Source: Winslowiella iniecta (GTDB lineage: Bacteria > Pseudomonadota > Gammaproteobacteria > Enterobacterales > Enterobacteriaceae). Taken from it: 64,000 bases of DNA. Of the stretch, positions 35,159-43,428 are shown piece by piece. Made by a program: the position numbers and the translations under genes. The number at the start of each line of letters is the position of its first letter. The first letter of the stretch is position 1. Location of the stretch: positions 1 through 64,000 of the forward strand of contig NZ_JRXE01000028.1 of NCBI RefSeq assembly GCF_001267535.1. Direction: 5' to 3'. The notes under the pieces were generated by a model, which did no database searches, was not told the origin of the DNA, and saw only the letters and a list, made by a program, of their open reading frames with translations.

Positions 35159-36208
35159 TTGCAGGTAAAGGGTTTGGCTAAACAGCATTCTGAGCGTGTC
35201 ACCCGTTCTGACGTCGCCAGACTGGCGGGAACCTCCGTCGCGGTGGTGAGTTACGTTATCAATAATGGCCCGCGGCCGGTCGCAGAAGCGACGCGTCAGC
35301 GGGTGCTTGATGCGATCAAACAAACCGGTTACCGGCCTAACGGTATTGCCCGTGCGCTGGCTTCCGGCAGTACCAAAACCTATGGCTTAGTGGTGCCCAA
35401 TATTTCCAACCCGTTTATTGCTTCCATGGCGCATGCGCTGATACAGGAAGCGCTAAACGACGGGCTGGTAATTTTGCTGGGGGATGCGGGCGACGACCGT
35501 AAGCGTGAACGGGAACTGATTCACAGCCTGCTGAATCGTCAGGTCGATGGCCTGTTTTACAACAGCGTCGACCGGCACCCGTATATTGATCTGATTAAAA
35601 CCAGCGGCACGCCATTTGTGATGCTGGATCGCGTCGATCCGGAATTACAGGTCAGCATGCTGCGGGTGGATGAGCGTGCCGCTTCATGCCAGGTGACCGA
35701 ACATTTACTCAGTCACGGCTATCAGGATGTCGGCATTATCGCCGGGCCGGGCGAAATGCTGAATGCCCAGGATCGCATCAACGGCTGGCGTGACGCGATG
35801 GAGAACTATGGCTTAGTGATTAATCCGGCGTGGATTTTCCCGGCCAGTTATACCCGCGAAGGCGGCTATCAGGCGACAGAGCAAATGTTGCAGGGCGATA
35901 AGCTGCCACGTGCGCTGTTTACCAGTAACGAAGCGCAGGCGATTGGGTGTATTCGCGCCTTGCAGCAGCACAATATCCGCGTACCAGAACAGATTGCTCT
36001 GGTGTGTTTTAACGGAACCGATCAGTCAGCCTATCATGTACCGGCGCTGACGACGGTGCGCCAGCCCATCCGGGAGATGGCGAAAACGGCCATTGAGATG
36101 CTGAAAGCATGGAATGGCGAAGCGATGCTGCGTGAGTTTTCTCACCAGCTGGAAATCGGCGAATCCTGTGGCTGCGCGTCAGCCAGGCCGGAAAGCGCCA
36201 GCAAATAA
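35159..36208 (+). CDS. LacI-family transcriptional regulator
   Basis: A LacI/GalR regulator of about 349 residues. The helix-turn-helix is near the N-terminus (VTRSDVARLAGTSVAVVSYVINNG) with the hinge 'GYRPNGIARALASG'. The sugar/nucleoside-binding core follows (YGLVVPNISNPFIASMAHAL to TTVRQPIREMAKTAI). Start codons are TTG at 35159 or 35174; neither is ideal, and the second has AGG eight bases ahead. It ends 11 bases before the nucleoside hydrolase gene. The likely target is the palindrome at 33413. Confidence 0.88.
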   Translation: MQVKGLAKQHSERVTRSDVARLAGTSVAVVSYVINNGPRPVAEATRQRVLDAIKQTGYRPNGIARALASGSTKTYGLVVPNISNPFIASMAHALIQEALNDGLVILLGDAGDDRKRERELIHSLLNRQVDGLFYNSVDRHPYIDLIKTSGTPFVMLDRVDPELQVSMLRVDERAASCQVTEHLLSHGYQDVGIIAGPGEMLNAQDRINGWRDAMENYGLVINPAWIFPASYTREGGYQATEQMLQGDKLPRALFTSNEAQAIGCIRALQQHNIRVPEQIALVCFNGTDQSAYHVPALTTVRQPIREMAKTAIEMLKAWNGEAMLREFSHQLEIGESCGCASARPESASK

Positions 36209-36219
36209 AGATAATAACG

Positions 36220-37206
36220 ATGAAAAGATTAATTATTGATTGCGATCCGGGGAATGGCATCGCAGGAGCCAATGTTGATGATGGTCTGGCATTAGCACTG
36301 GCTATCGCCTCGCCGGATATTGCGCTGGAGATGATCACCACCGTTGCCGGTAATACGCCGGTGGACGTGGGCTATCGCGTGGCTCAGGATCTGCTGAACC
36401 GCCTCGGGCTGACGATTCCGGTGTATAAAGGCGAAAGTCAGGCGTTGCAGGAGCCACCAGAGCCATGGCGACAGGCACTCGATCAGCGGGTGCATCAGCT
36501 GAATCTGACGCATTTATGGCAGGGCGTGCGCCAGCCGTTAGCGCAGGATACGCCGACCCACGATGCGGTAGATGCCATCGGTCAGCTGATTTGTGACCAT
36601 CCCGGCGAAATTACGCTGGTGGCGATTGGCCCGCTGACCAACGTGGCGCGCGCGATGCAGCGTTATCCGCAGCTGGCCGAATCGGTGGCGGAGATTGCCA
36701 TTATGGGTGGCGTTTTTGCCCTTGATGATTATCTGAAAGACACCAATTTTGGTCTCGATCCGGAAGCGGCTCATCAGGTACTGACCAGCGGAGCGAATAT
36801 CACGCTGGTGCCGATGGATGTCACCACTCAGACGTTAATGACCCATCAGGATCTCGACAGGATTGCGAAGATCGATAAGCCGCTGGCGCGTTTTGTCACG
36901 GAAACTTTTCGTCCGTGGATTGATTACTCGATGAAAACGCGCAATCTGTCCGGTTGCTGGATCCATGATGCGCTGGTGGTTGCCTGGCTGTTAAACCAGC
37001 GGGTAGCCAGCGCCACCGATTATCTGGCGGATGTCGAGCTGCGTCCCGGCCCGACGCGCGGCAAGTCGTGGCGTTATCGTCAGCCATTACGGGTCGATGT
37101 CGGCATTCAGCAGCCGGCAGGTGGCATGGTACATGTGCTGCAAACGGTGGATAACACCTTGCTGTTAAGCATGCTGGAGCAGGCGCTGGCCGCGTCAGAA
37201 TATTGA
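36220..37206 (+). CDS. Inosine-uridine-type nucleoside hydrolase
   Basis: Enzyme that splits the N-glycosidic bond of nucleosides into base and ribose. The N-terminal calcium site reads DCDPGNGIAGANVDDGLAL (D7, D9, N18, D20, D21), a longer loop than the common DTDPGxDD. 'VAIGPLTNVA', IMGGVF, 'NFGLDPEAA', 'VPMDVTTQ' and WIHDALVVAWLL (H249 region) are typical of the IunH fold. The long calcium loop sets it apart from RihA/B/C, so the base preference is open. It is probably co-transcribed with lacI. Confidence 0.9.
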   Translation: MKRLIIDCDPGNGIAGANVDDGLALALAIASPDIALEMITTVAGNTPVDVGYRVAQDLLNRLGLTIPVYKGESQALQEPPEPWRQALDQRVHQLNLTHLWQGVRQPLAQDTPTHDAVDAIGQLICDHPGEITLVAIGPLTNVARAMQRYPQLAESVAEIAIMGGVFALDDYLKDTNFGLDPEAAHQVLTSGANITLVPMDVTTQTLMTHQDLDRIAKIDKPLARFVTETFRPWIDYSMKTRNLSGCWIHDALVVAWLLNQRVASATDYLADVELRPGPTRGKSWRYRQPLRVDVGIQQPAGGMVHVLQTVDNTLLLSMLEQALAASEY

Positions 37207-37230
37207 GGAAGAGTGACCTGATAAAGTAGC

Positions 37231-37295
37231 GGAGCCGTTTTCGGCTCCCGTCCTGATGGCTAACCCTGGTCACGGGCGGCGAGATCGCCGCCCGT
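37231..37295. terminator. Two tandem hairpins between convergent genes
   Basis: GGAGCCG/CGGCTCC (37231-37248, loop TTTT) and ACGGGCGGCGA/TCGCCGCCCGT (37272-37295, perfect 11-bp stem) follow the nucleoside hydrolase. Neither has a clear T-run. Confidence 0.5.
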
Positions 37296-37324
37296 TCGGG
37301 AAAAGCGAGATATTAGCGGCTGAG

Positions 37325-38752
37325 TCAGGCGTTAAGACTTCTCTTCCAGCGTACGTAATCAATCAGCAAAAACAGCAGCAGGCTGATGCCCATCAATGGC
37401 AGGCTAAATGCCAGCGCAATCACCAGCACCGACAGTAAAAAGCGCCCGCTGAGACTCAGTTTACGCCAGCCATAAATCAGGGTATCGGCCGGACTTGCCT
37501 GCTGGTGAATTGCCGGACGGCGCAACCACCACATGCGATAGCCCAACACCACCATCAGGCATAACCCTATGCCAAACAGCGCCAGCACCAGCTGGTTTGC
37601 CAGCCCAAACAGCACGCCCATATGCGCGTCGATTCCCCAGCGCGTCAGTTTGGCTAACAGGCCAAAACTGGCGAATTCGACCTTGTCTGTCACCTGGAAG
37701 TTATGTGGATTAACCGCGACGGCATCCACCTGCGTTGGCCAGCGACCATCAATCTCAGATACCACCCAGGCTTTGTCAGCATGGTAAGCCGGACGAATTT
37801 CCACTTTACCGGCATCAATATTTGCTGCCCGGGCGGCAGCCAGCACCGCATCAAATTGTGCCGGTGACAGCGGCTCATGTTCGGCGTGGTGAGTCATCAT
37901 CGCCTTATGATCGCCATGATGCTCCGCATGCTCATCCACCGGCATGGCAGGTTGCGCGCCATCCAGCTGGGTATTCACCGCGGGCGTCAGCCAGCCAAAA
38001 TGCGCGCGCATTTGCGAAATATTATTACCTGCCCAGTTCGACCAGGTTAAGCCGGTAGCCGAGAAGAACAGCAGACCTGCAAGCAGCACCAGGCCAAGCG
38101 TGGTGTGCCAGTGGCGCTGGCGCAGGAAACGGGCGGTGCGTGAGGCTCGCTGAGTCGCTACCCGGCGGCGCGGTGTGCGGCTTGTGGCCCATAATGCCAT
38201 CCCGCCCAGCGCGGCGATCCACAGCCAGCTGGCTGCCAGCTCACTGTAATTACGGCCAACATCACCGAGCAATAAATTGCGATGCAGATAGTCCAGCCAG
38301 GTACGAAACGGCAGGATGCCACTGGTGCCATACGCCGTCAGCTCGCCGCGAATCTCCAGCGTTACAGGATCGATAAATACCGCATGCGTTTCCGATGGGC
38401 CTGCGTTCGCGCCGCGAAACATCACCCGGGTGGTCGCCCCGGCAGCGGGCGCTGGCCGTACTGCGACGATATGGGCTTCAGCGCCCATATGTTTAATCGC
38501 GCTGGCTACCTGTTGCGAAAGCGGGCGATCTTCACCACTGGCGCTGGTGTATAACTGCTGCGCATACAGCTGATTTTCCAGCTGCGGTGTCAGAACATAC
38601 AGCGTGCCGGTCAGTGCGGCGACGAAGATAAACGGGCCGATAAACAGGCCAATATAGAAGTGCAGACGACGCAGCAGATGCGTAATCGCCTGCGCACTTT
38701 GTGCATTTTCGGCGCGCGCGGCTGGCGCGGCCGGAATGATTTTTTCCGACAT
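37325..38752 (-). CDS. PepSY-associated membrane protein with a His-rich loop
   Basis: A 475-residue PepSY_TM protein with four main membrane segments. The first carries HFYIGLFIGPFIFVAALTGTLYV, the family signature. A periplasmic loop (HAEHHGDHKAMMTHHAEHEP) is rich in His and Met. Such proteins are linked to metal or siderophore reduction at the inner membrane. Start ATG 38752 has AAGGA six bases upstream. The next gene upstream is a His/Met-rich DUF2946 protein, so a copper-related job is plausible, not shown. Confidence 0.85.
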   Translation of the reverse strand: MSEKIIPAAPAARAENAQSAQAITHLLRRLHFYIGLFIGPFIFVAALTGTLYVLTPQLENQLYAQQLYTSASGEDRPLSQQVASAIKHMGAEAHIVAVRPAPAAGATTRVMFRGANAGPSETHAVFIDPVTLEIRGELTAYGTSGILPFRTWLDYLHRNLLLGDVGRNYSELAASWLWIAALGGMALWATSRTPRRRVATQRASRTARFLRQRHWHTTLGLVLLAGLLFFSATGLTWSNWAGNNISQMRAHFGWLTPAVNTQLDGAQPAMPVDEHAEHHGDHKAMMTHHAEHEPLSPAQFDAVLAAARAANIDAGKVEIRPAYHADKAWVVSEIDGRWPTQVDAVAVNPHNFQVTDKVEFASFGLLAKLTRWGIDAHMGVLFGLANQLVLALFGIGLCLMVVLGYRMWWLRRPAIHQQASPADTLIYGWRKLSLSGRFLLSVLVIALAFSLPLMGISLLLFLLIDYVRWKRSLNA

Positions 38753-38826
38753 AGAAGTTCCTTTGCCCATAGCAGGCATGTGCAGGTGCCTGTCGATTGT
38801 CGCGACAGGTTAATAAATTAGCGTTT

Positions 38827-39258
38827 TCAGGAAATCAGTGTCGGAAGTGGCGGGGCGCGCGAACGGAAGTGAATCGGAACAAAGATGGCGATATACAGCG
38901 GCTCAGGATGTGCCACCGGGCGCGTCGCCGCCTGTAGCATACTCCAGAGTGGAGGCAGGTTACTCAGATTCAACGGCAGATGGATCAGCAGTACACAGTA
39001 GCCGCAGGCGTTATCATCCATCATTGACATATGATGCACCCGCGTGGGCGGCGACAGCTCAGATGACGTCATCTGATGCGGCATTTCGGCCATCGCCATC
39101 TCGCCGTGGTGTGACATCATCATCATTGGCATCTCTGCGCCACGCGCATGCGCCAGTGATTTTGAGATCACCGGTGCAACAAACAGCAGCAGAATCGCGA
39201 ACAGGCCAAGCCAGGCGGGCAGGCGACTGCGCGAAGCATAAATCTGTATCAGAGACAC
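38827..39258 (-). CDS. DUF2946-like His/Met-rich protein, possibly copper-related
   Basis: A small protein with an N-terminal hydrophobic segment (LPAWLGLFAILLLFVAPVI), then a His/Met-rich stretch (MPMMMMSHHGEMAMAEMPHQ) and the DUF2946 mark ACGYCVLLIHLP. The Met/His clusters and CxxC suggest copper binding. GTG 39258 is my preferred start (AAAAGG ten bases before); a TTG at 39279 is possible. It lies 74 bases upstream of the PepSY gene, on the same strand, and probably forms an operon with it. Confidence 0.7.
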   Translation of the reverse strand: MSLIQIYASRSRLPAWLGLFAILLLFVAPVISKSLAHARGAEMPMMMMSHHGEMAMAEMPHQMTSSELSPPTRVHHMSMMDDNACGYCVLLIHLPLNLSNLPPLWSMLQAATRPVAHPEPLYIAIFVPIHFRSRAPPLPTLIS

Positions 39259-39463
39259 ACTTTGCCTATACCTTTTCAACGCGGGGGGATTGTAACGGAA
39301 ACCACCCCAGATGTTGATAACGTTCTGTGCAGAAACTTCCTGGCTTCAATAGAGAACTTTGTGCTGTTTGCTGGCAGGCTGCGCACGGGCGGATAAATCA
39401 ACCGCCGCGGCTGACATACTCTGAGCGGGCATAACGCGAATCACGCGATTAAGGAGAAGGCGT

Positions 39464-39889
39464 ATGACCGCTGTCGATACGGGTCTCACCCACGTGGCAT
39501 TTGAAGTAAAGGATTTGGCAAAAAGCATCGATTTTTATCAGCGCTATGCCAGTATGAAGGTGATTCATCAACGAGAACCCGGCGCGCCCGAAGCAGAAAA
39601 GGTCGCCTGGCTTTCCGATCTGACGCGTCGCTTCGCCATTGTGTTGGTGCAGACGCAAATCAGTGAAGACACGCCGCTCGGGCCGTTTGGTCATCTCGGG
39701 GTGGCCTGTGCCAGCCGCGCAGAGATTGATGAAAAAGTGGCGATGGCGCAGCGGGAGGGGGTACTGCGCCGCGCGCCAGAAGATTATGGTCTACCGGTGG
39801 GCTACTGGGCGTTTTTCGCCGATCCGGATGGTAATACGCTGGAGCTGTCATATGGTCAACAGGTGGGATTCACCGTCGACCAGGCGTAA
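39464..39889 (+). CDS. VOC-family (glyoxalase/dioxygenase-like) protein
   Basis: A 141-residue vicinal-oxygen-chelate fold protein with two beta-alpha-beta-beta-beta modules. The first metal ligand is H in LTHVAFEVKDLAKSIDFY, and a late E in DPDGNTLELSYG. The middle 'GPFGHLGVACAS' carries another His. This matches glyoxalase I-like or bleomycin-resistance-like proteins; no exact reaction can be given. It has GGAG upstream (AAGGAGAAGGCGT). Confidence 0.85.
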   Translation: MTAVDTGLTHVAFEVKDLAKSIDFYQRYASMKVIHQREPGAPEAEKVAWLSDLTRRFAIVLVQTQISEDTPLGPFGHLGVACASRAEIDEKVAMAQREGVLRRAPEDYGLPVGYWAFFADPDGNTLELSYGQQVGFTVDQA

Positions 39890-39926
39890 CGGACAGCGGC
39901 AACCGGCTGCTGTCCATGATTTCAGA

Positions 39927-40394
39927 TTACTCAGCTGGCTGACAGACATCGACCCATTCTGCTGCGGTCAGGTCAGCCATCTGCTGCGGCGAGATACGCA
40001 CCGCACTGTGAATCGCGCCAGCAGCTGGCAGCACTTCGGCGAAGGCTTGCAGTGAAATATCACAATAAACCGGCAGTGGATTCTCGAGACCAAACGGGCA
40101 CACGCCACCCACCGGGTGACCGGTCCAGTTGACCACTTCGTCGGTCGTCAGCATGCGGGCTTTAGCTCCCAGCGCCTGTTTTAATTTGCGATTATCGAGG
40201 CGGGCATCGCCGCGCGTCACAATCAACACCACCCGATCTTTCACTTTCAGCGACAGCGTCTTGGCGATTTGTCCCGGCGTGACGTTATGGGCGCTGGCCG
40301 CCAGCGCCACAGTTGCGGTGCTTTCAGCCAGTTCAATAATATCAATCTCAGGGGCGCGATCGGCAAAGTACTGCCGCACAGACTCCAGGCTCAT
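39927..40394 (-). CDS. YbaK/EbsC-type aminoacyl-tRNA deacylase
   Basis: A 155-residue protein of the YbaK/ProX (INS-domain-like) superfamily, which clears mischarged aminoacyl-tRNA. Family features: the Lys in 'QIAKTLSLKVKDRVVLIVTRGDARLDNRKLKQALG' and 'GHPVGGVCPFGL'. The type with 'GGVCPFG' is often called YbaK/EbsC. Start ATG 40394 has GGAG six bases upstream. Its exact tRNA substrate is unknown. Confidence 0.85.
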   Translation of the reverse strand: MSLESVRQYFADRAPEIDIIELAESTATVALAASAHNVTPGQIAKTLSLKVKDRVVLIVTRGDARLDNRKLKQALGAKARMLTTDEVVNWTGHPVGGVCPFGLENPLPVYCDISLQAFAEVLPAAGAIHSAVRISPQQMADLTAAEWVDVCQPAE

Positions 40395-40494
40395 GCTTTT
40401 CTCCAGACTTTTAGCAGCAGATAAAGCTGCCACAATGGCTGGGATCTGTAAACCGGAGGAAAACGGAAAAATCGTCAGAAAATGGCGGCAGAGG

Positions 40495-41289
40495 TCAGGC
40501 GCATTTTAGCGTGCAGTCGCCACAGCGTTGCACATCAGGGATACGATAGCGCTGGCAGCAGCTACGGCGCTGCATGGCACCGTCGCGGGGAATCATGGTG
40601 CGGTAAAGTGGATTGTCTGTGCCGTTAAGCAGTTCGCGCGAAAAGAACAGCGCATGCTCAAGGCTGACCAGCGTATCTTCATCAAGAAAAGGTTTCAGCT
40701 CGCTGAGAAACCAGTGCATCAGGTAGCCGGTATTGTTCCAGATCAGTTTGGCATTAATATCGCCATGTTGTTCAATACCCTGAACGACCGGCAGCAGGTG
40801 GCGCTGAATCATGCGGTCGATGCGCTGGCGGGCGCTGAGGTAGCGGGCGTCTTCATCTTCACGCACGTCGAGCCAGTAGCAGGCAGGGCGGCCAGTTTCG
40901 TGAAATTCAATATGGAAATGTTCCGGGGAACAATCCAGCGCGCGCGGCTCCAGCAACAAAGCCATCATCATCGGCGGTACAATCAGGCCGAAATACCATT
41001 GCGCCCAGAGTGACTGTAGCGGTTTGGCTTCACGTGGCGTGTGCGGGTGGTCGCGATAAAGATGATCGCTGTACAGATGAGTGAGCGGTAAAAACGTCTC
41101 AGGTTGCGACCAGTTTGCCAGCGGCATGCAGGCCGCGGGGGCTTCTTCACCCAGCTTAACGCTATCAAGAAAATAAGCACGATGTTCGCTAAACAGCGCA
41201 TGCAGCGCAGCACCGAGCGATCTGTCACTTTGCAGAAAGATCAGCGGACTCGAACCATACTCATAAGCCTGACGCGTAATGATTGCCAT
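40495..41289 (-). CDS. fhuF: Ferric iron reductase FhuF
   Basis: Cytoplasmic [2Fe-2S] protein that reduces iron from hydroxamate siderophores. The family's unusual cysteine pattern C-C-x10-C-x2-C is at the C-terminus (RRSCCQRYRIPDVQRCGDC). The middle has LIWNNTGYLMHWFLSE. ATG 41289 has AGGA five bases upstream. A Fur-box-like sequence lies about 40 bases upstream, so it should be iron-repressed as in E. coli. In E. coli fhuF is likewise near leuQPV, rsmC and holD. Confidence 0.93.
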   Translation of the reverse strand: MAIITRQAYEYGSSPLIFLQSDRSLGAALHALFSEHRAYFLDSVKLGEEAPAACMPLANWSQPETFLPLTHLYSDHLYRDHPHTPREAKPLQSLWAQWYFGLIVPPMMMALLLEPRALDCSPEHFHIEFHETGRPACYWLDVREDEDARYLSARQRIDRMIQRHLLPVVQGIEQHGDINAKLIWNNTGYLMHWFLSELKPFLDEDTLVSLEHALFFSRELLNGTDNPLYRTMIPRDGAMQRRSCCQRYRIPDVQRCGDCTLKCA

Positions 41290-41325
41290 GGGCATCCTGT
41301 GTGAAGCGTTAACCGTGATACGAAA

Positions 41326-41344
41326 ACAAATGATAATCGTTCTT
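41326..41344. promoter_or_regulatory. Fur-box-like site upstream of fhuF
   Basis: ACAAATGATAATCGTTCTT agrees with the 19-bp Fur consensus at 13 positions by my count, with the core TGATAATC intact. It lies 37 bases before the fhuF start. Confidence 0.6.
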
Positions 41345-41500
41345 GATTCTATCCAGGATGCAAAACGCAGGCAAGCTGATCAATGACGATCTTTCGGCCA
41401 CCGCATTTATCGCCAATAGTTTGGGTATTAGTGCTAAAGGTTTTTTGTCTCGGAATATTCTGGCGGGAAATATTCAGCCCCATCGCGGGGCTGCAATCGG

Positions 41501-42598
41501 TTAAAGAATATCGGCGGGTTGCGGGGTATTGGCAGCCGGCAGGTTATCCCAGCAGAGAATAGTATTGCGGCCCTGATTTTTTGCCACATACAGTGCGCGA
41601 TCGGCATTAGCCAGCGCCAGCTCAAAGTCATCGTCAAACAGCGGAGCGATACCGGCGCTGATGGTGACGTGCGTGGCGACCCGTTCATTAAAACGGTGCG
41701 GGATATCCAGATCCAGAACGTACTGACGAATGCGCTCGGCCAGCTTCAGGGCAATGGAGGCGTTAACATTGGTCAGCAGCACCAGAAACTCTTCGCCACC
41801 GTAGCGCGTCACAATATCACGCGAACGTACGGCATCCCGTATCGCCACCGAGACGCGGGCCAGCGCCTGATCGCCCATCGCATGACCGTAATTGTCGTTA
41901 TAGGCCTTGAAATGATCGATATCCAGCAGCAGGACGAAATGGCTGCCTGAGTGGTTCTCCAGCACGTTTTGCAGCCGGTTTTTCAAGCCGCGACGATTAT
42001 ACAAACCGGTCAGCGGGTCGAGCATGCTGAGATCGCTGTAGGTCTGTTTTTCTTCATAAAGCTGGGACATCAGCCGACGGGTAAAGCCATCGCTGCGCCG
42101 CCGCATAAAGTGGTGCAGGGTAAAGCCGGTCAGCGGGAGCGCAATGGTAAACAGGATCATCAGCAGGTTATTACCGTTGTCGAGCACCAGTACGGTCGCG
42201 GCAGCGGGCGCGGTATGCAGGCAAAATGCCAGCAGATGATCGCTCAGGGCGATTGAGCTGATAAAGAAAATACTGATTAAGCTGATCAGTAAGTAGCTGC
42301 CATCGAAATAAAATATCAGCTCATATTTCAGTGCAATATGCCAGGCCCAGAGTATTCCTGTTATCAGGGCGACACTATTCAATAACGGGAATTTGGCTTG
42401 TGGCTTTAGAAACATCCAGCCTAACAGCATGGTGCTCATAGTGGGGATCAGCAGTGTTGGCAACAGTATCCGCGACGGCGATTGATGATGATGATTAAGT
42501 AAAAAAAACAGTGATGTCGCTGTGTTTAAAAAAAGAAATAACATCACAGTTAGCCGATATTTGCTGTGAAGCAATTCGTCATAAGTTTGTAATTTCAT
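41501..42598 (-). CDS. Membrane-bound diguanylate cyclase (GGDEF)
   Basis: A 365-residue protein with about six N-terminal membrane segments (to about 180) and a C-terminal GGDEF domain (about 195-350). The active site is GGEEF (about 267-271). An inhibitory RxxD site, RSRD, sits five residues before it. It should make c-di-GMP and be feedback-controlled. The signal sensed by the membrane domain is unknown. In this window the product would feed the MrkH/MrkJ circuit, which is inference from shared chemistry. Confidence 0.93.
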   Translation of the reverse strand: MKLQTYDELLHSKYRLTVMLFLFLNTATSLFFLLNHHHQSPSRILLPTLLIPTMSTMLLGWMFLKPQAKFPLLNSVALITGILWAWHIALKYELIFYFDGSYLLISLISIFFISSIALSDHLLAFCLHTAPAAATVLVLDNGNNLLMILFTIALPLTGFTLHHFMRRRSDGFTRRLMSQLYEEKQTYSDLSMLDPLTGLYNRRGLKNRLQNVLENHSGSHFVLLLDIDHFKAYNDNYGHAMGDQALARVSVAIRDAVRSRDIVTRYGGEEFLVLLTNVNASIALKLAERIRQYVLDLDIPHRFNERVATHVTISAGIAPLFDDDFELALANADRALYVAKNQGRNTILCWDNLPAANTPQPADIL

Positions 42599-42808
42599 AT
42601 ATATACTCGCTGCTGCCCTGAAATATCAAAGCACTACGCCCGAATTCAATTTTATTATTCGAACATGAATAGTTTTAAGTTGTTATTATTTTGTTTTTTA
42701 TAAATATTGATCGAGCGCAATCTATCACTTTACTCCTGGTCTGTCATCCTCAGGGTCAAAGATTCAACAATTCTTGCTGCATAATGAAAAAAACTATCAT
42801 ATGCTATT

Positions 42809-42827
42809 GGTAATCATTATCATTCGC
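42809..42827. promoter_or_regulatory. Fur-box-like site upstream of the DUF1435 gene
   Basis: GGTAATCATTATCATTCGC agrees with the 19-bp Fur consensus at 15 positions by my count. It lies 38 bases before the start of the DUF1435 gene. Confidence 0.7.
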
Positions 42828-42865
42828 AGGCAGTGGTGGCGGATACGTTATGGGGAGTAAACGGG

Positions 42866-43102
42866 ATGTCAGGAAAACGACTGGATAGCGCCTGGGGCGT
42901 GCTGTTACCTTGTGTCATGATGCCGTTAATGGCATTGATGGAACTCTCGTTTGATCAGTGGCGACTGGTGATGGTGATTGCCCTGCTGGCGACGATCAGC
43001 ATGCTGTATCATAAAAAGCTGCGTCATTACCTGCTGCTGCCGTCATGCGTGGCATTGGCCGGATGTTTAGTCGCTATATCGTTGAAATTTACCGCATGGT
43101 GA
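42866..43102 (+). CDS. yjjZ: DUF1435 family small membrane protein (YjjZ-like)
   Basis: A 78-residue membrane protein with about three hydrophobic segments. The stretch LEW/LSFDQWRLVMVIALL and then MLYHKKLRHYLLLPSCVALAG matches E. coli YjjZ as I remember it, which lies in the same gene neighbourhood (between fhuF and rsmC). ATG 42866 has GGGGAG eight bases upstream. A Fur-box-like sequence precedes it, so it is probably iron-repressed. Function unknown. Confidence 0.75.
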   Translation: MSGKRLDSAWGVLLPCVMMPLMALMELSFDQWRLVMVIALLATISMLYHKKLRHYLLLPSCVALAGCLVAISLKFTAW

Positions 43103-43166
43103 GGAAAGTACAGGAACAGGGAAGTCATAAAAATCAGGGGAGAAATGCCAGGGAGAGTTTACAACT

Positions 43167-43253
43167 TGGTGCGAAGAGAGGGACTTGAACCCTCACGTCC
43201 GTTAAGACACTAACACCTGAAGCTAGCGCGTCTACCAATTCCGCCACCTTCGC
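43167..43253 (-). tRNA. leuQ: tRNA-Leu (anticodon CAG)
   Basis: The 87-base minus-strand sequence starts GCGAAGGTGGCGGAATTGG, has the anticodon CAG (43217-43219 on the plus strand reads CTG), a long variable arm and an encoded CCA end (43167-43170). It matches the E. coli leuQPV tRNA type in sequence and place, but only one copy is present here instead of three in tandem. Confidence 0.97.
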
Positions 43254-43428
43254 GTACCGACAATACTTTAATTAGTATTGCAACCACGGAGGCGCATTCT
43301 AGTGATTTTCACCGGCACGTCAACAGATATTTCATCGTCACGGAATGATTGCTTTAAAAAGCAACATTTCCATGACGATTAACTGAATCAGTAAGTTGCG
43401 AAAAGCGGCATCGGCAGCAAACTGCTGC

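Noticed and set aside
40528-41013. 161-codon plus-strand frame opposite fhuF
   Set aside because: Shadow frame of FhuF.
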